In this document: piece after piece, positions 1-8,638 of the stretch
How the letters are laid out: every line of letters starts with the position of its first letter
How positions within the stretch are numbered: position 1 is the first letter of the stretch
From: Chlorobium sp.
Lineage (GTDB): Bacteria; Bacteroidota; Chlorobiia; Chlorobiales; Chlorobiaceae
Length of the DNA: 64,000 nt
Reading direction: 5' to 3'
Assembly: GCA_005862225.1 (NCBI GenBank)
Contig: SZXV01000009.1
Coordinates: 124,001-188,000 of the forward strand
The notes under the pieces: generated by a model
The model's input: only the letters and a program-made list of their open reading frames with translations
The model's database searches: none
Told to the model about the DNA's origin: nothing
Program-made: the position numbers and the translations under genes

Positions 1-505
1 CAACCTTGAGGAGCGTTGTCTGGCATTTCTCGCCACACAGCAGCCGGTAGCAAAAGATCTGCGAGCAATTGTCACCATCATAAAGATCAATGACGATTTG
101 AAACATATCGGTGCCTTAACCTTTCATATTATTGACCGTATCCCCGAAATCAGTCCTGAGATGCTCGAATCATTTGAATTCGAGAACATTGGAATACATG
201 CTGGCGAGATGGTGAAAAAATCGATTCAGGCATTTGTCTCAAAAGACAGCATTCTTGCCAGACATGTCAGCGCTATGGATGATGAAATTGATTCCATTCA
301 CCGAAAGGTATTCAAGCGGGTTACCGCCCTTATGAAAAGCCCTGATTCTGATTTGGACCAGCTCATAGCAACCCTGAGTATTTCAAGGTATATCGAACGT
401 ATGGCTGATCATGCTGCACGAATTGCCAATGAAGTTGTTTTTCTTGTAACGGGAAAGATTGTGCGACACACCGAGTGGGCTTATGAAAAGCTTATAACCC
501 TATAG
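1..505 (+). CDS. phoU: PhoU phosphate signalling regulator, 3' part only
   Basis: The reading frame is open from base 2 to the TAG at 503-505, so the gene begins before the window and only about the last 167 residues are present. The segment QQPVAKDLR near the left edge and the later stretch SRYIERMADHAARIANEV are the two conserved helix signatures of the PhoU three-helix bundle, which is built as a tandem repeat. PhoU links the Pst phosphate transporter to the PhoR/PhoB two-component system and represses the Pho regulon when phosphate is plentiful. The genes that follow (ppk1, porin, pstS) fit a phosphate locus. An in-frame ATG at 98 is internal and should not be taken as the start. Confidence 0.93.
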   Translation, partial: NLEERCLAFLATQQPVAKDLRAIVTIIKINDDLKHIGALTFHIIDRIPEISPEMLESFEFENIGIHAGEMVKKSIQAFVSKDSILARHVSAMDDEIDSIHRKVFKRVTALMKSPDSDLDQLIATLSISRYIERMADHAARIANEVVFLVTGKIVRHTEWAYEKLITL

Positions 506-583
506 ATTTATTTGCGCTAAACAGGGAGGTACTCTTTTGCAAATTATATATAAAAAGCGACTTGAATTTATTGATTTGATTGT

Positions 584-2704
584 ATGCACAAAGGAACTGC
601 AGATAACGGGGATGGAAACACTTTTCCAAATTTTTTTGACACCTCCTTTTATGTCAACAGGGAGCTGAGCTGGCTCTATTTCAATCAACGGGTACTGGAA
701 GAGGCTCTTCATCCTGAGGCTCACCCACTTCTGGAAAGGGTAAAATTTATCTCGATTTTCAGTTCAAACCTTGATGAATATTTCATGATCCGTGTTGCCG
801 GAATTGAGGAGCAATATGAGGCCGGTATTCAGGATCGCACAATCGACGGCTTTACTCCTGCTGAACAGCTCGAAAAGATTCGTGCGATGGTTCAACAGCA
901 ACTCTCTCAACGAAACAACTGTTTTTATAACGATTTGGTACTATCACTGCAACAGAAGGGGATAGAATTCCTTCAAGTATCAGAATTATCGGCAATACAA
1001 CAGCGGGCCTTGAGTCACTACTTCCGAAAGGAGATCTATCCGGTACTGACACCGCTCGCTTTTGACACTGGTCACCCTTTTCCCTTTATGTCGAATCTTT
1101 CTCTGAACCTTGCCGTTGAACTGGAGGATGAGGAAGACAATGTGCTGAAATTTGCCCGAGTAAAGGTGCCAGACATTCTGCCCCGACTTCTCCAACTCAA
1201 TACGATCAAGGGCTTTCAGAATAATGACGGTGTCATCCGGTATATCTGGATAGAAGATCTCATAGAGAGCAATCTGGCACACCTGTTTCCGAAAATGAGA
1301 ATTATACAATCACATCTTTTCAGATTAATTCGCGACGCTGATATTGAAATTGAGGAAGATGAAGCAGGAGATCTGCTCAAAACCATTGAGCAGGGAATCC
1401 GGTCGCGCCGCTATGGGAAGGTTGTCCGGCTTGACATAACACCATCAATGCCGCCATCGATGAGAAATCTGCTCATGAAAAATCTTAATGTTCCCTCACG
1501 AAATGTTTATGAAATAGACGGGGCGCTTGGACTCGGATGCCTGATCGATCTCCTGAAAATAGAACAACCTGATTTGAAAGATGAACCTTTTGTACCCCAT
1601 AACCGGATCAAGGAAAAATTCGGCGGAGATATTTTCAGTGCAATACGGGCAAAAGACAGACTGCTTTATCATCCCTATGATTCATTTCAGCCAGTGGTAG
1701 ATTTTATCAACCAGGCTGCGCTTGACCCCTCTGTTCTCTCAATAAAACAAACACTGTACAGGGTAGGAAGCAACTCGCCGATTGTCAAGGCCCTGATAAA
1801 CGCTGCCGAAGCTGGTAAACAGGTTGCTGTTCTCGTTGAACTCAAGGCAAGATTTGATGAAGGCAACAATATTGTCTGGGCACGGGCACTTGAGGATGTC
1901 GGAGTACATGTCGCTTACGGTCTTCCGGGCCTCAAAACCCACACAAAGCTTACCCTTGTTGTACGCCGTGAGCAACAGAAGCTGAAACGATATCTCCATC
2001 TTGGCACGGGAAACTACAACCCGTCAACGGGGAAACTCTACACTGATTACAGCCTTTTCACCACCAATGAACAGCTTGCCAACGATGTGGCAGAACTCTT
2101 CAATGCCTTGACAGGGTATTCAAAACATACCGGATACAGAAAGCTGCTTGTCTCACCAATCAACACCAGAAAAAGGATCATTGAGATGATTGAACGGGAG
2201 ATTGAATGGAACCAGAAGGAACAGTGCGGAAAAATAATCATGAAAATGAACTCCCTGGTCGATGCCAAAACCATCCGGGCACTCTACAAGGCCTCCTGCG
2301 AAGGGGTGAAAATCGATCTTATTGTCCGTGGAATTTGCTGTCTGAAACCAGGTATTCCCGGAGTCAGTGAAAATATCCGGGTCATCAGCGTCATCGGACG
2401 TTTTCTTGAGCACAGCCGGGGATACTACTTTCATAACGGTGGCAAGGAGGAGCTTTATCTTGGAAGCGCCGACATCATGCCAAGAAACCTTGACGATCGG
2501 GTTGAAACACTGTTTCCGGTCTTTGACAAAGCACTTGTCCGTACCGTTATCTCAGATTTTGAATTGATTCTGAGCGATAATGTCAAGGCATGGCAGATGG
2601 ACGCCGACGGCATATACACGTTGATTGACAACGACTCCCCCAAGATAAACAGTCAGGCACTCTTTCTAACCCGTCCTGCCCATCGAACACAGTCATGTCC
2701 TTGA
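584..2704 (+). CDS. ppk1: polyphosphate kinase 1
   Basis: This 706-residue protein has the normal length for PPK1, the peripheral-membrane enzyme that polymerises the gamma phosphate of ATP into polyphosphate. The N-terminal signature [16 protein letters not shown] lies near residue 27, followed by [15 protein letters not shown]. The two phospholipase-D-like catalytic domains carry His453 (KTHTKL) and His610 (EHSRGYYF), equivalent to the phosphorylated and acid/base histidines of the family. The frame has a stop (TGA at 572) just upstream, so ATG 584 is effectively forced. A strong AGGGAGG at 523-529 is too far away to serve it. It sits 78 bp after phoU, and the metallophosphoesterase follows 19 bp after its stop. 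Confidence 0.95.
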   Translation: MHKGTADNGDGNTFPNFFDTSFYVNRELSWLYFNQRVLEEALHPEAHPLLERVKFISIFSSNLDEYFMIRVAGIEEQYEAGIQDRTIDGFTPAEQLEKIRAMVQQQLSQRNNCFYNDLVLSLQQKGIEFLQVSELSAIQQRALSHYFRKEIYPVLTPLAFDTGHPFPFMSNLSLNLAVELEDEEDNVLKFARVKVPDILPRLLQLNTIKGFQNNDGVIRYIWIEDLIESNLAHLFPKMRIIQSHLFRLIRDADIEIEEDEAGDLLKTIEQGIRSRRYGKVVRLDITPSMPPSMRNLLMKNLNVPSRNVYEIDGALGLGCLIDLLKIEQPDLKDEPFVPHNRIKEKFGGDIFSAIRAKDRLLYHPYDSFQPVVDFINQAALDPSVLSIKQTLYRVGSNSPIVKALINAAEAGKQVAVLVELKARFDEGNNIVWARALEDVGVHVAYGLPGLKTHTKLTLVVRREQQKLKRYLHLGTGNYNPSTGKLYTDYSLFTTNEQLANDVAELFNALTGYSKHTGYRKLLVSPINTRKRIIEMIEREIEWNQKEQCGKIIMKMNSLVDAKTIRALYKASCEGVKIDLIVRGICCLKPGIPGVSENIRVISVIGRFLEHSRGYYFHNGGKEELYLGSADIMPRNLDDRVETLFPVFDKALVRTVISDFELILSDNVKAWQMDADGIYTLIDNDSPKINSQALFLTRPAHRTQSCP

Positions 2705-2723
2705 ATGACCAACTCAGGAAATC

Positions 2724-3845
2724 ATGGTAATGGGACTCTCAAGCAGTGCATTCTGTTTTGGAAGTAACATGATGTGGCTGCATAAACGAAAGCATCCCCA
2801 TCTGGAACGACTGCTTGACAAAGCAAAGTCGGTGCATCTTGATCGCTCTTCAAAGGTCGTTATCCTCAGCGATCTGCACATGGGCAATGGCGGCAGACTT
2901 GATGAGTTCAGGAGAAATTCCGACTTGGTTAAAAACATCCTTGAACGCTATTACCTGGCCCAAAAATACTCTCTTGTGCTCAATGGCGATATTGAAGAGC
3001 TGTTAAAGTTTCCTTTGGGAAGCATTGAATCTCAGTGGAGTGATTTTTACGACCTTTTTCAAAGGTTTGAGCAGAACGGCTTTTTCTGGAAAACCTATGG
3101 AAACCATGATGCGCCTTTGCTTGGTCAGAAAAATTACAAGCTCGCTTCATCAATGGCGGAATCGCTGAAATTCAGGTATGGCAAAGAGACTCTCCTGCTT
3201 TTTCATGGTCATCAGGCCTCTGTCTTCATGTGGGAGACGTTTCCGATTGTCAGCCGTGCAGCAATCTTTTTTCTCCGTTACATTGCCAAACCTGCCGGTA
3301 TAAAAAACTTCTCAGTCGCCCACAACAGTCGTCGACGATTCGCTGTCGAAAAATCGATCTACGAATTTTCAAACCGGGAAAAAATTGTCTCCATCATAGG
3401 CCATACCCATCGCCCTCTCTTTGAATCTCTTGCCAAAATGGATTATCTGAACTACAAGATCGAAGATTTTTGCAGGATGTATCCCATCGCTGAGGAAGAA
3501 CACCGTACGGCAATCAAAGAGCAAATTGAATCGATGAAAATCGAACTTGCCGCCTGTTACAAGCAAGGAAAAAAGATCAGCCTTCGCAGTGGCATTTACA
3601 ATAATCTCACCATTCCAAGTCTCTTCAACTCAGGATGCACAATTGGAAAACGTGGTATCACGGCCCTTGAAATTGAGGGCAACACGATAAGGCTTGTTTG
3701 CTGGTACAATGGAAATCAGAGCCCTAAATTTGACAGAGAAAAAGATAATCAGCCAACGAAACTTGATTCGACAGACTTTTCCAGGATTATTCTGAATGAG
3801 GACTCTCTTGATTATGTTTTTTCCCGCCTTCATCTGCTGGCATAA
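2724..3845 (+). CDS. calcineurin-like metallophosphoesterase
   Basis: A 373-residue protein with the full set of metallophosphatase metal-binding motifs in order: DLHMGNGG (Asp50, His52), NGDIEE, GNHD, FHGHQ and GHTHRP. This is the double-metal centre of the calcineurin/LpxH-like superfamily. The closest recognisable type is the UDP-2,3-diacylglucosamine hydrolase-like group, but the protein is much longer than LpxH (about 240 residues) and carries an insertion of about 60 residues after GHTHRP, so the substrate is not assigned. AGGA at 2715-2718 supports the ATG at 2724; a second ATG lies two codons on. It follows ppk1 by 19 bp, so the two are probably co-transcribed, which suggests, without proof, a role in phosphate metabolism. 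Confidence 0.8.
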   Translation: MVMGLSSSAFCFGSNMMWLHKRKHPHLERLLDKAKSVHLDRSSKVVILSDLHMGNGGRLDEFRRNSDLVKNILERYYLAQKYSLVLNGDIEELLKFPLGSIESQWSDFYDLFQRFEQNGFFWKTYGNHDAPLLGQKNYKLASSMAESLKFRYGKETLLLFHGHQASVFMWETFPIVSRAAIFFLRYIAKPAGIKNFSVAHNSRRRFAVEKSIYEFSNREKIVSIIGHTHRPLFESLAKMDYLNYKIEDFCRMYPIAEEEHRTAIKEQIESMKIELAACYKQGKKISLRSGIYNNLTIPSLFNSGCTIGKRGITALEIEGNTIRLVCWYNGNQSPKFDREKDNQPTKLDSTDFSRIILNEDSLDYVFSRLHLLA

Positions 3846-3888
3846 CGCTGACGCCCCTGAGTTCCAGCGCAGCTCTTTGTTTGCAAGC

Positions 3889-3906
3889 TTGTAGCACTCC
3901 TGTAAC
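3889..3906 (+). promoter_or_regulatory. Pho-box-like direct repeat upstream of the porin
   Basis: Two 7-base half sites, TTGTAGC (3889-3895) and CTGTAAC (3900-3906), are separated by exactly 4 bp. That is the spacing of the PhoB Pho box (two 7-mers like CTGTCAT with a 4-bp spacer), and each half keeps the TGT core. It lies 112 bp before the porin start. The match is to the enterobacterial consensus, so binding in this lineage is an inference. Confidence 0.35.
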
Positions 3907-4017
3907 AATTCCTCAACAGAACGAATGGTACTTTCTATGGTGCATGACATTGATATGCAAAAAAGCTCTTTATGTTTTTTAATGATCAGATAACACAAAC
4001 CAACCCAATATTTTTTT

Positions 4018-5196
4018 ATGAAAAAAGTTGCATTAATAGTCGGTCTGGCTGCCGCCCTCGGGTTCAACAACGCAGAAGCGGTTGACTGGAACTGGAAAGG
4101 CGATGTCCGTGAGCGTTGGGAATACCAGAAAAAACCTAAGGATTCGAACCCTGATATACCAAGCACCTCACGAGCACGTACCCGTGTCCGTCTTGGCGTT
4201 TATCCCTGGATCAATGACGAACTTTCTGCTGGTGTGCAGATTTCGACCGGTAACGATGATCCTTTGGAAACAATTTCACGCAACCAGAACTTTGGCAGCC
4301 TTTTCCAGCCAAAAAGCATTTACCTCAATGAGGAGTTTATTGATTATCATCCAACATTCCTTGACAACAAAGTTAACCTGATTCTGGGCAAGCGGGATGG
4401 TTCCAACACGATTATCAGGGTGGACAATCTGGTTTACGATTCTGATCTTACTTTTGAAGGTGCAACACTACAATACGGAAAGGATTCTGATGGAAAAGAA
4501 AAAGATGGGCCAATTGCGATTGCTGGTTACTATCTGCTCAACTCCTGGTCATCATCTTCATACTACGATCCGGCACTTTATGTAGTACAGGGTGCTTACA
4601 AGGGAGACATCAATGATTTGAGCTATTTGGTTGGCGCTGGTTTCAACTACTACGAAAACCTGAACAACCTGCGAATTGACGGTGACCTTTCGGCTATTGG
4701 TAAAGCAGGTAACGGCACTTATAACACAACTCCTGGAGTGAGCCCTTTTGCTAACTCCGCCTACAAGATTGTTGAACTGTTTGGCAAGATTGGCGGCCAA
4801 ATCACAGAAAAGCTTCCATGGAAGGTATATGGGCAGTACGCATTCAACACTGCCAATGCTCTACCCATCTATGAAAACAGAAGAAAAGCCTGGCTGACAG
4901 GTGTAACCATTGGTGATGCAAAGCAGGTTGGGGATTGGGCGCTTGATTTCAAATACGACCGGATCGAGAGAAATTCCGTCTTCCCGTTGTTTACCGATTC
5001 GGACAGAAAAGTAGGAAGTGCTACCCTTCCTGAAACAGCAATTGTAAACGTCAAGGGTTACGAGATTGCCGGTACTTATCATCTTGTCCAGAATTTCACA
5101 CTTGGAGCCAGATACTTCAATTATAACAATATTGACAAACAGGCAGGCAATCCGAAGCTTAACCAGTTGCAGCTCGATGCGCTCGTCAAATTCTGA
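4018..5196 (+). CDS. outer-membrane porin (putative porin family)
   Basis: The 392-residue product starts with a clear Sec signal peptide (KK, then a hydrophobic stretch, cleavage after NNAEA near residue 22). The mature part alternates polar and aromatic residues in the way of beta strands. The opening VDWNWKGDVRERWEY, the segment RARTRVRLGVYPWINDELSAG and the last strand, which ends in Phe (LDALVKF), are typical of outer-membrane beta barrels. It probably forms a trimeric or monomeric channel for anions. The position between ppk1/phosphoesterase and pstS, with a Pho-box-like repeat upstream, suggests a phosphate-induced porin analogous in role to PhoE or OprP/OprO; substrate specificity is inferred from context only. 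No good ribosome-binding site is seen before the ATG. Confidence 0.85.
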   Translation: MKKVALIVGLAAALGFNNAEAVDWNWKGDVRERWEYQKKPKDSNPDIPSTSRARTRVRLGVYPWINDELSAGVQISTGNDDPLETISRNQNFGSLFQPKSIYLNEEFIDYHPTFLDNKVNLILGKRDGSNTIIRVDNLVYDSDLTFEGATLQYGKDSDGKEKDGPIAIAGYYLLNSWSSSSYYDPALYVVQGAYKGDINDLSYLVGAGFNYYENLNNLRIDGDLSAIGKAGNGTYNTTPGVSPFANSAYKIVELFGKIGGQITEKLPWKVYGQYAFNTANALPIYENRRKAWLTGVTIGDAKQVGDWALDFKYDRIERNSVFPLFTDSDRKVGSATLPETAIVNVKGYEIAGTYHLVQNFTLGARYFNYNNIDKQAGNPKLNQLQLDALVKF

Positions 5197-5237
5197 CAAA
5201 CGTGTGCTTATTTGTTCTTTCGTTTGGTTGTGTGGCT

Positions 5238-5283
5238 GGTTTGCAAGGCTGTTCGTGCTTCTGAAGAATGGCCTTGCAAAACC
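5238..5283 (+). terminator. hairpin between porin and pstS
   Basis: TTTGCAAGGC (5240-5249) and GCCTTGCAAA (5271-5280) form a perfect 10-bp stem with a 21-nt loop, followed by a short TTTT at 5285-5288. It lies 43 bp after the porin stop and 43 bp before pstS. It may be a weak terminator or an mRNA-processing hairpin that sets different levels of the two products. Confidence 0.45.
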
Positions 5284-5323
5284 GGTTTTGCATCAGTAAA
5301 TTCTTTTATTTATTAACTTAATT

Positions 5324-6154
5324 ATGAAAATCAACATGAACTTCTTCAGAAAAATACTTTTAAGTGCTACCGTGTTTGGAGTTATGGCTTCAGGCACTGC
5401 CGGAGCTACCGGCAAAATAGTTATTGACGGTTCGACAACGGTTGGACCTATTGCCAAAGCTTTTGCAACCCATTTTACGAAAAGCACCGGCGTTCAGGTC
5501 ACGGTAAGTGAATCCGGTTCGGGTAATGGTGCGAAAAGCTTGATCAACAAAACCTGTGACATTGCAACGATGTCACGCCCCATGAAAGACAAGGAACTGG
5601 CTGCTGCCAGAAGCAAAGGCGTCAACCCTGTCGAACACATCGTTGCGCTTGACGGCCTCTGTATTGTTGTCCATCCGAGCAATCGTATCAACTCGCTTAC
5701 AAAAGCACAGATTCGGGGAATTTATATGGGCAAATACACCAACTGGAGCGAGATTGGAGGCCCGAATTCTTCGATCGTGGTCATCCAGCGTGAATCAAAC
5801 AGCGGAACTGCCGACTCTTTTAAGGAGCTGGTCATGGGCAAAGAGAACCCTATTACCAAAAGAGCTGAAACCCAGTCGAGCAATGGCGCAATTAAAAGCC
5901 GCGTAGCTTCAACGCCTTCTGCAATCAGTTATATCGGGCTCGGTTTTGTTGACCCGTCAGTCAAGGCCGTACTGGTTGACGGCATTGAAGCTGACGTCAA
6001 AACAGTCAAAAACAACACCTATCCTATTCATCGCCCGCTCTTCATGTACACCAACGGCCAGCCAACTGGAGCTGTCAAACAGTTCATCGATATGCCAAAA
6101 ACCCCCGAGGGGAAAAACATCATCAGTGAAACCGGGTTTGTCAACTATTATTGA
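5324..6154 (+). CDS. pstS: phosphate ABC transporter substrate-binding protein PstS
   Basis: This 276-residue protein has a signal peptide (cleavage near ASGTAGA, about residue 27) and a periplasmic binding fold. The phosphate-binding loops of PstS are visible: DGSTTVGPI, SESGSGNGAKSL and MSRPM in the first lobe, then RESNSGTADSFKELV in the second. It captures inorganic phosphate for the PstCAB permease. No pstC, pstA or pstB adjoins it in this window; they may lie upstream of phoU, outside the left edge, in which case this is either a displaced or an additional PstS. ATG 5324 is used; ATG 5336 (Met5) is an equally possible start. A rho-independent terminator follows. Confidence 0.93.
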   Translation: MKINMNFFRKILLSATVFGVMASGTAGATGKIVIDGSTTVGPIAKAFATHFTKSTGVQVTVSESGSGNGAKSLINKTCDIATMSRPMKDKELAAARSKGVNPVEHIVALDGLCIVVHPSNRINSLTKAQIRGIYMGKYTNWSEIGGPNSSIVVIQRESNSGTADSFKELVMGKENPITKRAETQSSNGAIKSRVASTPSAISYIGLGFVDPSVKAVLVDGIEADVKTVKNNTYPIHRPLFMYTNGQPTGAVKQFIDMPKTPEGKNIISETGFVNYY

Positions 6155-6195
6155 TTGCTGAAGAAAGACTTTCCTCTCTGAACTACATCAAACGC

Positions 6196-6229
6196 AAAAA
6201 AGCCGTCTCAAATGTGAGGCGGCTTTTTT
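6196..6229 (+). terminator. rho-independent terminator after pstS
   Basis: GCCGTCTCA (6202-6210), a four-base loop, and TGAGGCGGC (6215-6223) pair with one G-U. The stem is preceded by a run of A and followed by TTTTTT, so it can also act in the other direction. It closes the porin-pstS unit. Confidence 0.9.
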
Positions 6230-6361
6230 GTTTATGCCATCATACTATCATCTATCACAGAAAATAATGGGTATCGGCGATGCTCCTGCTGAGTTGAGAG
6301 AAATTGTCCATTGTTTTTCCTACCTTCTGATAATCAAATATTTAACCACAAATGCAAGGAA

Positions 6362-8056
6362 ATGAAACGAACACTCTCGCAGAAATTTGCTCACACCATA
6401 GCAATACTCCTGATGATTGTCGGAATCTCATCCTGTCGCCAGAACAGTGAAGAGTTGCGTCGCGACCGCATTATTACAGCCATTTCTGCTGATTTCGACT
6501 ATCTCAATCCCCTGCTCATCCAGTTTTCGATGTCACGAGAGGTATGCAAGTTACTCTATCCTTCACTGGTGAAACCCACTTATGATGAAAATAAAGGCGG
6601 CATTACTTTTTTACCCAACGCCGCCAAAAGCTGGGAATTTTCCGGAAATGGAAAAACTGTCACATTCCACTTGCGAAACGGCGTTCTCTGGGAAGATGGA
6701 AAACAGGTGACATCGCATGATTTCAAGTTCTCTTACGGCTTGTACAAAAACCCAAAAATTGCCAGTACACGACAGCATTATCTCAATGATCTGCTGCTGC
6801 TGCCGGATGGAACTGCTGATATCGATCGTTCCGTTGAAGCGCCAGACGATTCAACACTGGTGCTCCATTTCAGTAAACCCATGGCGCAGGAGATTGTTCT
6901 GGATCATTTCAACGATCTGATGCCTGTAGCAGAGCATGTTTTCAAGGCATTTTCACCAGATGAGATCCGCACGAGAGCTAATGAAATACCGATAGTCAGC
7001 GCAGGCCCTTTCAGAATTAAACAGTGGACTCGCCAGGAAAAACTTGAGCTGGTCACAAATCCCTTATCAACACTGCCCCATCCGGCTGTCATCAGAAACA
7101 TGATTTTTATGGTGGTCCCTGAATACACCACCCGACTTGCCATGCTGAAATCCGGCCAGATTGATGCTATGCTTTCGGCTGGAGGAATCAATCCGAAGGA
7201 TATCAAAGAGCTTGCCCAGAGTTCACCCTCAATTGTTATCAGACCAGTTCAGAACCGCTACTTCGACAGTGTTGTCTGGCTGACCATTGATGGTGAGGCC
7301 TACCGCAGCAACCATCAGATAAAACCAAACGCCTTGTTTGGCGATAAACTGGTACGCCAGGCGCTTACCATAGCCATTGACCGGCAATCTATTATTGACG
7401 GTTTTATGGGGCCGGAGCACGCCACCATCGTCAACACTTCCCTTTCTCCTGCCTATAAGGAGCTGGCCGACACATCACTGGATCCATTTAATTATAACCC
7501 GCAGAAAGCCTCCGCCTTGTTGCGTGAAGCCGGATGGCAACGTGGGCCTGATGGCATTCTTCAGAAAAACGGAAAGAAATTTTCGTTTGAACTGGCGGCC
7601 CCGGTTGGCAATCCCCGGCGTAACTATGCTGCGACAATTATTCAGCAGAATCTCAGGGAAATCGGAATTGACTGTCGTCTGAAATTTAATGAGGGCCTCA
7701 TTTTTAATAAAAACCAGAATGAGTTTCGATATGACGCTGCGTTGTCGGGAATGGCCGCTGAAACCCTGCCCTTTCAGCTTATTATATGGGGATCAGATTT
7801 TGCTGAACGCCCATTCAACTCCTCTGCTTTTCAGCATCGTGAGCTTGATACGGTTATAGCCGAGCTGAGTGGCCCGCTTTCAAAGGAGCGCTCTGTGACC
7901 CTCTGGAAAAGGTATCAGAAGATCCTGCATGATGAACAACCGAGAACGTTCCTCTATTATTATGATGAACTTGAGGGGTTCAGCCGCCGCATACAGAATG
8001 CAGATGTCAACCTGATCTCCACGCTCTATAATGTCTATGAATGGAGAATCAAGTGA
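6362..8056 (+). CDS. family 5 extracellular solute-binding lipoprotein (peptide/nickel type)
   Basis: The protein is 564 residues from ATG 6362. This start is chosen because it puts a basic n-region (MKRTLSQK), a hydrophobic core and a lipobox (GISSC, Cys about residue 25) at the N-terminus; the frame is open further up to TTG 6311 but that adds an unlikely leader. Downstream are the SBP_bac_5 features: two lobes, YLNPLL near the start, WEFSGNGKTVTFHLRNGVLWEDG, the PFRIKQW motif and VRQALTIAIDRQ in the second lobe. The family delivers oligopeptides, nickel or similar solutes to Opp/Dpp-type ABC permeases. No permease or ATPase gene is adjacent, so it is an orphan component here. It ends about 100 bp before bchF. 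Confidence 0.85.
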   Translation: MKRTLSQKFAHTIAILLMIVGISSCRQNSEELRRDRIITAISADFDYLNPLLIQFSMSREVCKLLYPSLVKPTYDENKGGITFLPNAAKSWEFSGNGKTVTFHLRNGVLWEDGKQVTSHDFKFSYGLYKNPKIASTRQHYLNDLLLLPDGTADIDRSVEAPDDSTLVLHFSKPMAQEIVLDHFNDLMPVAEHVFKAFSPDEIRTRANEIPIVSAGPFRIKQWTRQEKLELVTNPLSTLPHPAVIRNMIFMVVPEYTTRLAMLKSGQIDAMLSAGGINPKDIKELAQSSPSIVIRPVQNRYFDSVVWLTIDGEAYRSNHQIKPNALFGDKLVRQALTIAIDRQSIIDGFMGPEHATIVNTSLSPAYKELADTSLDPFNYNPQKASALLREAGWQRGPDGILQKNGKKFSFELAAPVGNPRRNYAATIIQQNLREIGIDCRLKFNEGLIFNKNQNEFRYDAALSGMAAETLPFQLIIWGSDFAERPFNSSAFQHRELDTVIAELSGPLSKERSVTLWKRYQKILHDEQPRTFLYYYDELEGFSRRIQNADVNLISTLYNVYEWRIK

Positions 8057-8160
8057 CTTTGGCCCCGGTTTGTCGCCTGTATCGATTTTTACTATATTCA
8101 ACCACTTTTTTACAAAGCAGTTAAAGATTTTTTATTCTCACGAGTGAACGTATTGTTATT

Positions 8161-8634
8161 ATGCCCCGTTACACACCCGAGCAGCTTGAACGCAGAAACG
8201 CATCGGTCTGGACAAAAGTGCAGGGAATTCTTGCACCAATTCAGTTTGTCATGTTTCTTGCCGGCCTTACTGTCACCTGGCTCTACCAGTCCCACAACGG
8301 GATCGACAACTTTGCATGGATAACCTTTTTTGTCACCCTGAAAACCCTCATGCTTGTCCTGATTTTTGTGACCGGCGGCTTTTTTGAACTTGAGGTTTTT
8401 GGCCAGTTTGCCTTTGCTCATGAATTCTTCTGGGAGGATTTCGGCAGCGCTATAGCCATGGTGGTGCATCTCTCCTACTTTGTCCTCTTTTTTATCGGTC
8501 TGGATGAAATGACACTTATCTGGACTGCACTGCTCGCCTATCTGAGCTATCTTGTCAATGCGGCGCAATTTGTAATCCGTCTGCTTCTTGAAAAGCACAA
8601 CGAAAAGAAACTCAAACAGCGTCAGACGGCCTGA
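8161..8634 (+). CDS. bchF: 3-vinyl (bacterio)chlorophyllide hydratase BchF
   Basis: The 157-residue integral membrane protein matches BchF in length and pattern: YTPEQLERRNASVWTKVQGILAP at the N-terminus, then four hydrophobic segments, with VFGQFAFAHEFFWEDFG in the middle and AYLSYLVNAAQFVIRLL near the end. BchF hydrates the C-3 vinyl group of (bacterio)chlorophyllide to hydroxyethyl, the step before BchC oxidation in bacteriochlorophyll a synthesis; in green sulfur bacteria it also contributes to the chlorosome pigments beside BchV. bchC and bchX are the expected neighbours, but here they are separated from it by an IS element and a three-gene cassette. The TGA stop (8632-8634) directly abuts the IS target repeat; the coding region is intact. 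Confidence 0.88.
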   Translation: MPRYTPEQLERRNASVWTKVQGILAPIQFVMFLAGLTVTWLYQSHNGIDNFAWITFFVTLKTLMLVLIFVTGGFFELEVFGQFAFAHEFFWEDFGSAIAMVVHLSYFVLFFIGLDEMTLIWTALLAYLSYLVNAAQFVIRLLLEKHNEKKLKQRQTA

Positions 8635-8638
8635 TTAG
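8634..8638 (+). repeat. left copy of ATTAG direct repeat flanking the IS
   Basis: ATTAG at 8634-8638 recurs at 9946-9950 just outside the other end of the IS. With symmetrical element ends the duplicated target is ATTA (8634-8637 and 9946-9949), a 4-bp duplication as is usual for IS5-family elements. Its first base is the last base of the bchF stop codon. Confidence 0.5.

Noticed and set aside
523-583. Strong AGGGAGG followed by TTG 537, a possible small gene before ppk1
   Set aside because: The frame gives about 43 codons with no recognisable content and overlaps ppk1; not supported.
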